Assembly (NCBI GenBank): GCA_018524725.1
Contig: JAEUWP010000436.1
Coordinates: 1-64,000, forward strand
DNA: 64,000 nt
Direction of reading: 5' to 3'
From: Podaxis mareebaensis
Lineage: Eukaryota; Basidiomycota; Agaricomycetes; Agaricales; Agaricaceae
Shown here: positions 33,462 to 43,764 of the stretch, piece after piece
Numbering within the stretch: the stretch's first letter is position 1
How the letters are laid out: each line of letters begins with the position of its first letter
Position numbers and translations under genes: made by a program
Notes under the pieces: generated by a model
What the model was told of the DNA's origin: nothing
The model's database searches: none
Seen by the model: the letters and a program-made list of their open reading frames with translations, nothing else

Positions 33462-35399
33462 TCATGGCGTGAGTAAACTATTGACTTGGGCAGCAATCGC
33501 GGCCAATGTCTGGACCTTTGAACACGAAAAGTCAATGTCAGTGCCTCTCCCGAACGTGGCACTGCTCCTGTTGAAGAAATTGCCCAATTGGACAAGACTG
33601 TTGCTCGTTGGGTTGTATGTCGGCCAACCGAAGTTGGATAAACCTTTCTGAGGATCTCTAGCAAACGCCACCCAAGCGCTCTGCATGTACCTCGAGAGCG
33701 CAATTTCTTCTGGAGTTTTGGGTATTTCAGTGCTTTGGTTGTAGGTGCCGAAAACGATCGGGAGTTCCGAGGCGTGCCAGGCGCGGAGGTCTGGACGGGT
33801 GGAGATGTCGCGGAACACAGCTAAAATTACGATTGTTGAGCTACTGGGGCGTCTGTCTAGGAACTCATGGGATATATATACCTTGGTATTGGTATCTCCA
33901 GGTGGGCACTCCAGCATTCAATCGGTTTTGAGCTGTCACCCCTGCTGGGCATGTGAATCCGAGCTATGTTGTCAGCTTTCAGTATAATTGTGTATTCTTT
34001 GGACGAACATAAAAGCACCTGGGTCTGAAGATCGGCTGCGAGCTCCGTTACGAAAGGGGGCGCGAATCCTAAGGGCGATAGGAGTTCTGCGTCAACCACA
34101 AAAATGTCTCCTTCATTTGCTGTGCTTCCGACGAGGAGGGGAACCTTAAGGAATCTTCCGGCCGCAGCACGAGCTGGGGTGTCACTGAATATTGTGATAT
34201 CTTCGTGGGGTGAGTTCCAGAATCAGGTAGAAGGATAAGACTACGAACTATCTTGTACCAGTCCAAATGCAGCATTCGTGCTTACAACGGCATCCTCTAG
34301 TGTCCTGCCTGGTACTTTCTTCATACAGTCTAACTGTGCAGCGTCCGGCGCTATTAGAAGATATAAGATGACCAGTACACCTGCGATCTAAAAAGAAGTG
34401 TTGCTCACTAGTTCCACAACCGACTACGTTAGAGACATTATTCCATGCGGCGGGGTTGATGGGAAGATTGGTAATAAGATTACTTGCACCAGAAATACTA
34501 GGATTTGTTCGTCAGTCTGTTGAACAACTGCCTCTGAATGGCGCGCGAGCTCGCCTTCCCGAATGCTCAATCACACCTATTACAAATGAATTGACAGTGG
34601 TCAACGCCAAGCATTGGGTACTGACCTTTGACTATTGTGTCATCTGGATGCGCAAAGGTATAGGCATCTGTCGCAGCGCCGCCCGCGCTTTGACCAAACA
34701 ATATGATGCGGTCTGGGTCTCCGCCGAAGTTGGCAATGTTATCGTGTACCCATTTAACGGCGGCGTCAATATCGAGGAGACCAAAGTTCTGAGGGGTCGT
34801 AGAATTGGCAAGTTGAGGTGCATTTGGTTGACCGAAGATATTGAGTCTGTAGTTGAACGTCACGACTGTGACGTCATCGTTGTCTCGAACTATGAACCGA
34901 CCGTCGTATGTAGGGAGATTGCTCTGCGAATTCAAAAGGGGAGGTGAGATCTTGGGAACCAGTTCGGTCTCAATTGACGTACAGTTCCAAACATAAACCC
35001 GCCTCCATAAATCCAGACCATGACGGCCGTCTTTTGTTTCCTGTTGGTGCTTGGGGCCCAGATGTTGACACTCATGCAATGTTCCGATTCTGTAGCGTTT
35101 GGAACGACGCTTCCCGTCAGCCTTAGGAACTCGATGTTGGCTGGGCTATTCGTTTGGATGCAGGAATCGCCAAACTTGTCGGCCCTGAAGGGCAGAAGCC
35201 TTCGCGGTGGGAGTTTCGGTGCCTCCCATCGACCGGCAACTGCATACGGGATGCCAAGGAATTGCCTAACAGTAGGTGAAACAAGGCTTCCGAGAACGTC
35301 GCCCTGTTGAGTATGAACAAGGAGTCCAGGAAGCTGTGCGGCTGCGCAAGCTATCCAGAGATTCGTCAGTAACAAGGAGAAAAGGTACATGGGTGGCAC
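33462..35399 (-). CDS. Type-B carboxylesterase/lipase 2
   Basis: Secreted ester hydrolase paralogous to the gene at 2367-4352. The first exon encodes a signal peptide (MPPMYLFSLLLTNLWIACAAA), the block FLGIPYAVAGRW, and IYGGGFMFG of the oxyanion hole. The nucleophile elbow IILFGQSAG is at about residue 218, the acidic triad residue in NEGD and the histidine in AWHASE, so the catalytic set appears complete. Introns lie at positions comparable to paralog 1: after the GGGF block, after TIVKG, and before DITIFSD (48 nt, joining VQDN to ITIFSD). One intron (34498-34554) appears to use a GC donor. It ends at 33462, about 100 bp from the convergent DUF1479 gene. Start chosen at the first Met; a second Met lies three codons later. 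Confidence 0.87.
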
Positions 35400-35440
35400 T
35401 TGTTGGAACGACAGCCGTTCATATTAAGCAGATGGCGGCT

Positions 35441-35450
35441 CTTTTATACC
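35441..35450 (-). promoter_or_regulatory. TATA box of carboxylesterase 2
   Basis: On the minus strand GGTATAAAAG, about 42-51 bp upstream of the start codon. Confidence 0.5.
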
Positions 35451-35633
35451 TCGAAGCCAAAGATAGCCTGTGATTTGGTCACTCGATAGGTTCTTTGGTC
35501 GCGTCCTGGGAAGGGCAGGTGATGCTTTCGCAGCTACTTGTGACTCTGGGCTGTGAGTTCCGTTATTCGAGAACGGAGAGCACGGGTACAAACGGCTGCA
35601 ATTGTCTGGTTTCCAGGTACTCAGACCCCATTT

Positions 35634-36070
35634 TTACTTCAGGGGATTGCTCGGAAGACAAATGGAGGCCAACAGGGCCAACAGTGAATCCGCATCTATT
35701 GAGGAGCAAGCGTAATTGCGCTTAGGCAAACGTATTAGAAGCGGTTAAAGTAGTATATCATCCGTAGTTATGTAAAGCGAAGGGTTGGAATAAACCGCTT
35801 ACCCTCGCCAGTCGCAAAAAGTCGAGAAAGTGTAGAGAGTCCAAGGAACTCGCTCACGTTAGCATCCGATCTAGTCATCGAGTCGGTTATTCCATTAGCC
35901 GGTTCCACTTGTAACTGTCGAAGGAAGGCCTGCAAGAGAGAATCCGTATTTTTAGACCAAGCAGAACATCGAGAATCCCATGTCACTAGGTGTGATGTAT
36001 GAGATGCATGAGGTGTAAGCAGATGATTCAGGGTATATGGTGAAAATGTATTCAGCTGTCCACCTAACAT
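35634..36070 (-). CDS. Small orphan protein, 109 residues, two exons
   Basis: Not recognised. Exon 1 (36070-35803) starts MLGGQLNTFSPYTLNHLLTP. A 107-nt intron with GTAAGC donor and CAATAG acceptor leads to exon 2 (35695-35634), which reads DADSLLALLASICLPSNPLK before TAA. The total is exactly 110 codons with the stop, and the joined protein has no frame problems, which favours a real gene. It is mostly hydrophilic with Leu-rich segments (SLLQAFLRQLQ; EFLGLSTLSRLF) that could form amphipathic helices. No signal peptide or metal motif. It is transcribed divergently from the ING-type gene with only 165 bp between start codons, so they may share a promoter. Function unknown. Confidence 0.6.
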
Positions 36071-36235
36071 GCTTTCAAACTTTGCAGCCGTTCAGCAGAC
36101 TCGTCACAAGATGAGTCAAGGAAAGGCAATCAAATGCCATGGATTGATGACTGATGAGAGGGTCATGTGACCGAACATCCCATCAATGCCGAGCACGTAC
36201 AGCTTCACTTTGACCCACCTCAGACACGAACTATC

Positions 36236-37505
36236 ATGAGCGCCGTTAGTGCCCAGAATTTCGAAGAGGCTGCTACAATAGCCTCTGAATTCATTTATAG
36301 TGTGTATTTTCTTCACATATCATCTCCATGCGACTAACGCGCATCTCAGGTCTTGACAACCTACCGAATGAGGTCAATCATCTCCTCCAAGAAATCAAAC
36401 TGAAAGAGACTAGGGTGCAAGGTACGCCTAGCTTTTTCTTCCATACCGATTGGGTCTTAGTATCTGAAGAACTACAGCAGGAAATTGACAGAGATTCGGC
36501 TCGTTATATCCGCCACTCTTTACGATCCTCTTCATCGCCGACTCCCACGGACCCTTCTCAGCGGGCACCATCTCCAAAGACAGCTGGCCTTCCTGCAAAG
36601 ATCCAGGCTTCTTACGCTGAAATTCACGAAATATCAAACGAGAAATGTCTTCTTGCACAACGTCTCATCGACCTTATTACACGAACTCGGGCACGATTAG
36701 ATTCGGATATTGTCAAAGTCAAGTACCTTCAAGGCGAAGTCCCCGATGCGACCTCTGCCCTTGGCAAGGCCGGTTCAGCGGTGGGCCTTGGCGTTGATTT
36801 TGGTCCAACCGGACGCAATCCTGCTCAACAGATCAGCGAGAGCCTGAGGAATGCGCTTATTAGCCCCGCGGAGTCAAGGCAAGGCTCAGCGACACCTGCT
36901 TCCAGCACAGTTACTGCGGCCAGTGGAGGAAGTGCAACCAAGAGTATGTGTCTTCTTCGCCTCCTCATATGAGGTATTAACACCTTTCTCCAGAACGGCG
37001 TATCAATACCTCTGCGTCCATCAAGATAACTCCTGTGCCTTCCCCGACAAAACACCGTTCTGCATCACCATCTGCTGCCGCAATCTCGCAAACCACTCAT
37101 CAGCGTTCAAGGTTGTCGCGGCAAATACACCCTGTTGAAGAATCTGAACCGGAAGCAGGGGCAGATGAAGACATGGAGGCAGATGATGACGCTGAAGATG
37201 AACGACTATACTGTTTCTGTCAGAAACAAAGCTACGGTGATGTAAGTGCAATTTTCGTTTCTTCCTGTGTGCAGGTATGCTGACAAAATGGTAGATGGTG
37301 GCATGCGACAACGAAAATGGTTGTCCCTACGAATGGGTAAGTGAGGTGGTGCTCTCGTGTCTAGATGTGGCTCACCGTTCATCTATAGTTCCACTTGAGT
37401 TGCGTCGGTTTGAAGCAGCCCGTCCCGGAGAAATGGTACTGCGACGAGTGTCTAAAGAATGGCGCAGGAGGCCAAACGGCTATTCGGAAAGGGCGAAAGA
37501 AGTGA
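36236..37505 (+). CDS. ING-family chromatin protein with PHD finger (Yng2/Png-like)
   Basis: Subunit-type protein of histone acetyltransferase or deacetylase complexes that reads H3K4 methylation through its PHD finger (family knowledge). The start MSAVSAQNFEEAATIASEF is joined by an intron to the ING domain (LDNLPNEVNHLLQEIKLKE), then a middle region rich in Ser, Pro and Thr with a basic segment and an acidic tract (ADEDMEADDDAEDE). The C-terminal PHD finger is complete: YCFCQKQSYGDMVACDNE, then CPYEWFHLSCVGLKQPVPEK and WYCDECL, followed by a basic tail IRKGRKK typical of ING polybasic regions. Five short introns. The start at 36236 was chosen because it supplies the usual N-terminal leader; an ATG at 36328 lies inside the first intron. 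Confidence 0.92.
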
Positions 37506-37669
37506 TTTTTTGCTCAATAGCTATGGGACTATACCTATCATCTACCTTTGTTGCGATACATAGTGTCTACTGGAATCTCTGTTACATATTATAATGAGCG
37601 CTTAAACGTGAGAAGCATAGCCAATCAGGCTTGTCTCAAGAATTCGTGTCAACTTCTTTTTCACTTACG

Positions 37670-39190
37670 ATGATGACGGATGCGCCAGAGTCATGCCCTT
37701 ATTGTCATCAACCAATACCTGATGCAACTACTATCACAGCTCTCCAAAAGGCACCTCGGAGAGACATGATAGAAAGCCAATTGGCACGCTTGGACAATCT
37801 TATATCCAAGTTACACGAGAAGCGGTCGAGACTCCTTCAGGAGTTGAACACAACACAGTCCGCTACTACATCGATCCTCCCGCCAGAAATACTATCCCTC
37901 GTGTTCCAGGATGCATGTCCACTTCCAAATATCAGCCAAAGATACGGCCTTGCTCAGTCCAAGTCGATCTCAATTCCGCGGGGAAAGGAGGAATATCCTC
38001 AGTTCGCGTTAGCCAGAGTTTCAACTCGCTGGCGTCAGGTCGTTTTCTCAACCCCACGTCTTTGGACATCGTTCGATCTCGAAATCACGCCCAGCACAGC
38101 TGCAAAAAGCTTCGAAATCGTACAGGCGTTTCTTACACACTCCCAGACACTCCCTATTACCGTTGCTCTTCACTTCAAGGAGTTTTCTGGCGAGACGGAA
38201 ACTGCGTGCACCCTAATGAGACCCCTGCGCGAAAATGCGCATCGAGTCCGGGTACTACACCTCGCCGGTGCACTAGCGTCCTGGGCGGATTACATCTCCC
38301 AGTTATCCCATGTTGTACACTTGTCTCTCAAACTCGAGACCTCCCTTGGAGAGATGGGTTCACTGTCATTCGACGCTCCATGCTCTTCCCTCGTCCTTCG
38401 TTCCATTCGAACTCGCGTGCAACTGTCTTGGTCCACGATCACAGTTTTGCATTTGATCGGCATGCCAGCTGACATATGTCTGGAGCTGCTCGGAAAATGT
38501 CCCAACCTGGTCGAATACAGAAACAAAAGACCTGCAAACTCGGAAGACGACGAAGTCCAAATTCATTCCCCACTCGTCCTCCCACACCTGAGGACATTTG
38601 AGTGGTCTGTCGATACTCGAGAGTCGACAGACGACTTTCTGCTTCGTCATACACATATGCCCGCTTTACATACGCTTATCTGGGTTGAAGAAAGGTATGA
38701 AAGGCCTAGAGGATCGGATCCTCGACGTGTTTTCTTTGATCATCTCCCGTCAACCATTTCTGTGCTTCACATCAACGACGCCTTCGGGTTGGTCGGGAGG
38801 GGAACAGTCTTTGATCTAGTCCGCGGCAGCCTCCCCGTTGAACACCTCATACTCTCACAATGCTGTGATGTGTTTATAAACGATGTTTTCATCAAGCTCA
38901 CTCCAACTCCAGGCGATAACACGAGTTGCCCAGTGAAGCTGCCGAAACTCAAGTCAATATCTATCGAGAGAAGGCCTGGTCAGAAGGGTTTCGAGTCGGA
39001 AAAGGTATTAAAAATGCTAGAACGCAGATTCCTGGATGGCATGGTCCCCAACCAACAGCCGTTCCGGTTGGATTTCAACTCGGATGATGCGGCGTGGACG
39101 GATGAGTCCGAAGAGAAGTTAAGGGAGATGGTCAAGCGCGGGTTGAATATTGAAATATACGAGGACACCAAATTGGTTGACTGGTTATAG
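37670..39190 (+). CDS. F-box-like protein A (tandem duplicate 1)
   Basis: Single-exon gene, 506 residues. It begins MMTDAPESCPYCHQPIPDA with one CxxC pair, then a short coiled coil (LDNLISKLHEKRSRLLQEL), then an F-box-like segment ILPPEILSLVFQDACP near residue 70, and a long leucine-rich region with spaced strands such as VRVLHLAG and VVHLSLKLE. F-box proteins are substrate receptors of SCF ubiquitin ligases; agarics have large, fast-evolving families. It is nearly identical over long stretches to the next gene (39673-41190), including flanking sequence. The start is at the double ATG 37670; the frame is open further upstream but without another ATG. Targets unknown. Confidence 0.85.
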   Translation: MMTDAPESCPYCHQPIPDATTITALQKAPRRDMIESQLARLDNLISKLHEKRSRLLQELNTTQSATTSILPPEILSLVFQDACPLPNISQRYGLAQSKSISIPRGKEEYPQFALARVSTRWRQVVFSTPRLWTSFDLEITPSTAAKSFEIVQAFLTHSQTLPITVALHFKEFSGETETACTLMRPLRENAHRVRVLHLAGALASWADYISQLSHVVHLSLKLETSLGEMGSLSFDAPCSSLVLRSIRTRVQLSWSTITVLHLIGMPADICLELLGKCPNLVEYRNKRPANSEDDEVQIHSPLVLPHLRTFEWSVDTRESTDDFLLRHTHMPALHTLIWVEERYERPRGSDPRRVFFDHLPSTISVLHINDAFGLVGRGTVFDLVRGSLPVEHLILSQCCDVFINDVFIKLTPTPGDNTSCPVKLPKLKSISIERRPGQKGFESEKVLKMLERRFLDGMVPNQQPFRLDFNSDDAAWTDESEEKLREMVKRGLNIEIYEDTKLVDWL

Positions 39191-39344
39191 CACCTGGTGA
39201 GCGAGCTTCGTTCAAGGATATATGTCGCCATTATACTGACCTCTATTGTCTCGGGGGTCTATTGAATCAGTTCATGCCCGAGTGTGCGAGGCCTTTGTGA
39301 TACACCACCCAGGGGAATTTTAGTGTTACGGAGGGATCCCACGG
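39191..39344. repeat. 3' flank of tandem duplication unit 1, ending in a target-site copy
   Basis: This flank repeats the sequence after F-box B (41191-41330), sharing for example GAGCGAGCTTC and CGAGTGTGC stretches. It ends with GGGATCCCACGG (39333-39344), which recurs at 39553-39564. Confidence 0.7.
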
Positions 39345-39552
39345 CCGGCGCCCATGCTGCTAGCAGAGTGAGGTCTTCGGGCGGGGGCGGCGGTTTGTTG
39401 AATGGATTGATGAGGGGGTTTTTTAGGTGTAGCCTACCTCGACGGACTGTGATCGGGCACCGGTTAATAGGATAGCGTAGACGCTTCCCGCGGTTCAACG
39501 TTGTATGGCCGCACTGGCACTCGACCAGAACAGAATTGACCAGAAAAAAAAA
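39345..39552 (+). mobile_element. SINE-like retroposed insertion, 208 bp
   Basis: A 208-bp segment starting CCGGCGCCCATG and ending in a run of nine A is flanked by perfect 12-bp direct repeats GGGATCCCACGG (39333-39344 and 39553-39564). The corresponding place after F-box B (about 41320) has GGAGGGATCCCAC without such an insert, so it is absent from the sister copy. Poly-A plus a target-site duplication indicates target-primed reverse transcription. Near the 5' end TAGCAGAGTGA (39361) matches an RNA polymerase III A box at 10 of 11 places, and GGTTCAAC at 39492 is B-box-like, though the spacing between them is too long for a plain tRNA head. It encodes no protein. Confidence 0.6.
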
Positions 39553-39672
39553 GGGATCCCACGGGAATTTCTGTTACATGTTGTGACGCTGGATAGGCGC
39601 CTAAGCGTGAGAAGCACAGCCCATCCGGCTTGTCCCAAAGAATTCATGCCAACTTCTTTTTCATCTATAATA

Positions 39673-41190
39673 ATGACGGATGCGTCAGAGTCATGTCCTT
39701 ACTGTCGTCAGCCAATACCCGATGCAACCACTACCACAGCTCTCCAAAAGGCTCCTCGGAGAGACGTGATAGAAAGCCAAGTGGCACGCTTGGACAATCT
39801 TATATCCAAGTTGCACGAGCAGCGGTCGAGACTCCTTCAGGAGTTGAACGCAATACAGTCCGCTACTACGTCGATCCTCCCACCAGAGATATTATCCCTC
39901 GTGTTCCAGGATGCATGTCCACTCCCAAACATCAGCCAAAGATATGGCCTTGCTCAGTCCAAGTCGATCTCAATTCCGCGGGGAAAGGAGGAATATCCTC
40001 AGTTCGTGTTGGCCGGAGTTGCAACTCGCTGGCGTCAGGTTGTTTTTGCAACCCCACGTCTTTGGACATCGTTCGATCTCGAAATCACGCCCAGCACAGC
40101 CGCAAAAAACTTCGAAATCATGCAAGCGTTTCTTACACACTCCCAGACACTTCCTATCACCATTGCTCTTCACTTCAAGGAGTTTTCTGGCGAGAGGGAA
40201 ACTGCGTGCACCCTAATGAGACCCCTGCGCGAAAATGCGCATCGAGTCCGGGTACTGCACCTCACCGGTGTACTAGCGTCCTGGGCGGATTACATCTCCC
40301 AGTTATCCCATGTTGTACACTTGTCTCTCAGGGAGATCTCTCCTGGAGAGATGGGCCCACTGTTATTCGACGCTCCATGCTCTTACCTAGCCCTTTATTC
40401 CATCCAAGCTCGCGTGCAACTGTCTTGGTCCACGATCACGGTTCTGCACTTGATGCGCATACCAGCTGACATATGTCTGGAGCTGCTCGGAAAATGTCCC
40501 AACCTGGTCGAATACAGGAACAAAAGCCCTTCAAAGTTGGCCGAAGACGACGAAATCCGAATTCAACCCCCTCTCGTCCTCCCACATCTGAAGACATTTG
40601 AGTGGTCTGTCGATGATCGAGAGCTGACGGACCAATTCCTGCTTCGTCATACACATATGCCCGCTTTACATACGCTTATCTGGGTTGAAGAAGGATGCCA
40701 ACGGATAGAAGGATTGGACCCTCGACGTACTTTCTTTGATCGTCTCCCGTCAACCATTTCTGTGCTTCATATCAAGGACGCCTTCCGGGATCCTGGAGTG
40801 GAAACAGTCTTCGATTTAATACGCGGTAGCCTCGACGTTGAACACCTCATACTCTCACAGTGCTATGACGTGTTTGTAAACGATGTTTTCATCAAGCTCA
40901 CTCCAACTCCAGGCGATAACACGAGTTGCCCGGTGATGCTGCCGAAACTCAAGTCAATATCTATCGAGAGTGTGCCTGGTCTAAGACGTCTCGAGTTGGA
41001 AAAGGTATTAAAAATGCTAGAACACAGATTCCTGGATGGCATGGTTTCCAACCAACAGCCGTTCCGATTGAATTTCAGCACGTACGAAGTGGCGTGGACG
41101 GACGAGTCCGAAGAGAAGTTAAGGGAGATGGTCAAGCGTGGATTAAATGTTGAAATATATGAAGACTCCGAATTGGTTGACTGGTTATAG
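39673..41190 (+). CDS. F-box-like protein B (tandem duplicate 2)
   Basis: Single-exon gene, 505 residues, a tandem copy of F-box A: CPYC pair, coiled coil (LDNLISKLHEQRSRLLQEL), F-box ILPPEILSLVFQDACP and leucine-rich repeats. Differences from A gather in the second half (for example EGCQRIEGLDPRRTF versus the A wording), while the first 140 residues are almost unchanged. The frame is open to an ATG at 39505, but that extension crosses the SINE-like insert and its poly-A run, so I take the ATG aligned with copy A. The homologous unit runs from about 39565 to 41330. Confidence 0.85.
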   Translation: MTDASESCPYCRQPIPDATTTTALQKAPRRDVIESQVARLDNLISKLHEQRSRLLQELNAIQSATTSILPPEILSLVFQDACPLPNISQRYGLAQSKSISIPRGKEEYPQFVLAGVATRWRQVVFATPRLWTSFDLEITPSTAAKNFEIMQAFLTHSQTLPITIALHFKEFSGERETACTLMRPLRENAHRVRVLHLTGVLASWADYISQLSHVVHLSLREISPGEMGPLLFDAPCSYLALYSIQARVQLSWSTITVLHLMRIPADICLELLGKCPNLVEYRNKSPSKLAEDDEIRIQPPLVLPHLKTFEWSVDDRELTDQFLLRHTHMPALHTLIWVEEGCQRIEGLDPRRTFFDRLPSTISVLHIKDAFRDPGVETVFDLIRGSLDVEHLILSQCYDVFVNDVFIKLTPTPGDNTSCPVMLPKLKSISIESVPGLRRLELEKVLKMLEHRFLDGMVSNQQPFRLNFSTYEVAWTDESEEKLREMVKRGLNVEIYEDSELVDWL

Positions 41191-41759
41191 CACCTTGTGA
41201 GCGAGCTTCATTCAAGGTTATATGTCGCTATTGTGCTGACCTTTGTTGTCTCAGAAGTTAAGATCATGTCCGAGTGTGCAAGGCTTTTGTGATACACCAA
41301 TCCGGGGGACCCAGGGTGACGGAGGGATCCCACATACCTCCAGAAACTCCTTCGACCATTTATTACCTACATACTCACAATTCCACGGTTTATGAGCACG
41401 GACTGTATGGTTGTAGCGAACGATATTGTAGACAATGTAAGAGGTTTGATTCTCCAAAAGAACGTTTGCTTTGCAATTGGAATTAGGATGCAATGCTCGC
41501 CCGAGTTTGGAAGCAACACGGGAAGTCCGTTTAACCGCGGACCATATGTGGGATGAAAAGTCCAATGCCAGGTGGATATACATTTAGAAATGTTGTGAGA
41601 TTGAGCGACCTCCAATAGTGTTGGGAAATATTGGCACTGTTTTGCATGGAATCAATCAGGCAGTTTGTTGAAATTACTCTGGCGTGAGAATACTTATTAC
41701 TCACGGGAATATATACTGTATCAGGCCCCTGGACCATTACCTTCTATTACCGTCAAGGA
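41191..41759. other. Intergenic, F-box B to C
   Basis: The first 140 bases are the duplicated 3' flank; the rest holds nothing recognised. Confidence 0.5.
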
Positions 41760-43283
41760 ATGGCGACTCTCCAGGATGTATGTCCGTACTGCAACCACCC
41801 AAAGCCCTCTCCAGGGAAAAGTGCCGCCATGTTCCCTGAGGAGAGGATAGGCTACATCCACAACGAAGTCCGCCGCCTCGAGGATCTCATCACGAAGCTT
41901 TATCAGGAACGCTCAGCACTGCTTCAACAATTGAACGAGATACAATCCCCTATTTCCATATTACCACCAGAGACGCTCTCAGTCGTATTCCAACACGCGT
42001 GCCCACCACCCTGCTTTCGTGAGAGGCCTTCATATACTGTACCCGATTTTGTTCCCCCAAAGCAGTTCGTCTTGGGTGCGGTTTCGACACATTGGCGGCG
42101 GACTCTACTATCGACACCATCCCTCTGGGCCTCTATCGATCTCGAAGTCTTGTCACACGCTAGAGACAGAGTATCCAACATCTTACAAGCATTCTTCGCG
42201 CGCTCTGGCAACCTCCCTATTTCAATCGGGCTCCACTATCACTCCCCCGCTGCTCATCATCATATTCGAGAGCCGGAATACCTGGTCGACCCCTCTGTTG
42301 ACCCTATCTTGTATGAAAATGCACACAGGATTCGAGGACTTCACCTCTTCAAAGCGCATTCTCCATGGATCAACTATATCTCTCAACTCTCCAATCTCTC
42401 CGACCTCACCCTCTCCATCCAATCCGCCTTGAATCGCACTCCAACTGATCTGTCGTTGGAGGATGTTCCTTGCTCTCGCATCAATATTTCATCTTGCAGA
42501 GCCCGTATACAACTATCCTGGGAAGCGGTCACGGTTTTACAACTGTCGCTGGTCCCAATTACAGTTTGTCTGGAGCTATTAGAGAGATGCACTAACTTGA
42601 TAGAGTATCGAATGGAGTCTCCCATTTCTACACCGGCTCCAGGAGTAGCATTTCCTCCTCCGAGACAACCTTTCGTACTTCCACATCTAAAGATCTTTGA
42701 ATGGCCGGTCCACCCTCATCGCCCAAGCGATAACACCATGCTTCGACTCGCTCACATGCCAGCCCTGCAGCAGCTCGTGTGGGTGGCTTCAGAACCCGTG
42801 AATTGGATCACTCCCGAGTTCACAGAGGCATTCTTTGATCGCCTACCCGCGACGCTCTCGACCTTGAAGATTCAGGACGCTGAAGCCCAAGAAAATAGTG
42901 CATCGGTTTTTGACGTTATTCGTGACGGGTTCGGTGTTGAACACCTGGTGCTTTCGAGATGTTCCTCCTATTTTGTGAGCCGTGTGCTCCGGAGGCTTGG
43001 TACAGCACCTTCGGCGCAGAATCGAAACGAACGAGGTATGGTGCTGCCAGAGCTCAAATCGATGCTATTCATGGGATTGGATTTGTTGTCCACTGGTGGT
43101 GAGGAGCTGTTATTGCAGATGCTAGAGTATAGGTTTCTGCATGGGATGACATCGTTCAAGCTGGAGTTTGTTTTGTGTAGGATGCGGTGGTCACCTGAAT
43201 TTAAAGGGAAAATGAGGGATTTCGTGGGTCGTGGATTGAAATTGGAGGTCATTGGTGAGGAGAGATCGATGAATTGGTTGTGA
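41760..43283 (+). CDS. F-box-like protein C
   Basis: Single-exon gene, 507 residues, a clear but more distant paralog of A and B. It keeps the N-terminal CPYC (MATLQDVCPYCNHPKP), the coiled coil (RLEDLITKLYQERSALLQQL) and the F-box-like ILPPETLSVVFQHACPPPCF, followed by a conserved VSTHWRRTLLSTPSLWASID block that A, B and D share in changed form. The leucine-rich half ends NRNERGMVLPELKSMLFMG and MRDFVGRGLKLEVIGEE. No intron or lesion seen. Probably an SCF substrate receptor. Confidence 0.83.
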   Translation: MATLQDVCPYCNHPKPSPGKSAAMFPEERIGYIHNEVRRLEDLITKLYQERSALLQQLNEIQSPISILPPETLSVVFQHACPPPCFRERPSYTVPDFVPPKQFVLGAVSTHWRRTLLSTPSLWASIDLEVLSHARDRVSNILQAFFARSGNLPISIGLHYHSPAAHHHIREPEYLVDPSVDPILYENAHRIRGLHLFKAHSPWINYISQLSNLSDLTLSIQSALNRTPTDLSLEDVPCSRINISSCRARIQLSWEAVTVLQLSLVPITVCLELLERCTNLIEYRMESPISTPAPGVAFPPPRQPFVLPHLKIFEWPVHPHRPSDNTMLRLAHMPALQQLVWVASEPVNWITPEFTEAFFDRLPATLSTLKIQDAEAQENSASVFDVIRDGFGVEHLVLSRCSSYFVSRVLRRLGTAPSAQNRNERGMVLPELKSMLFMGLDLLSTGGEELLLQMLEYRFLHGMTSFKLEFVLCRMRWSPEFKGKMRDFVGRGLKLEVIGEERSMNWL

Positions 43284-43764
43284 ATGCTGTAAGCTCGTCT
43301 TGTTTTAAATTGCTTTATCCATCTGTGAACCAACTTCTACGATGCATTTATGTGTCGCTTTATAGGCGGTTTTTGATATGCACGTGCGCCTTGAATTATG
43401 TGTCGGTGACTCAGCAACGGTTCCTGTCATCGACTGAAGGTGCACCCTTCCACTAGCGGTCTTTGTCTATCAACGTGTGCTACCGTCGTTCTGAACCCCT
43501 GTCTAAAATCGCTTCGTATTGTATGAACGTGCAATAAGGAACCCCACCAGATCTTGATCCTTTTGCTATCCCAAGTATATCCCTCACTTGCTGCAGCCCT
43601 GCGACCTCAAGCTTTGAAGCCTTCAGGCTGAATCTCCCATGCGGTGCGCCCCTCTGATTTGCCGTCTCGATTGCAAAACTCACATTGCTTCCACCAGTTT
43701 CCTCCCTTCGAGCCTTCGACCGCGTTTTGTCAACGTCATCGCTTGTCATCATGACGTAGACCGT
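43284..43764. other. Intergenic before the F-box relic
   Basis: No gene recognised; a minus-strand open stretch (43797-43480) runs antisense to the following relic and is probably chance. Confidence 0.4.

Noticed and set aside
36328..36972. A start for the ING gene at ATG 36328
   Set aside because: This ATG lies in the first intron; the upstream ATG 36236 spliced at GTGTGT/TCTCAG gives the expected N-terminus.
39492..39502. tRNA gene in the F-box spacer because of GGTTCAAC
   Set aside because: The A-box-like and B-box-like motifs are about 130 bp apart and no cloverleaf can be formed; better explained as part of a SINE-like element.
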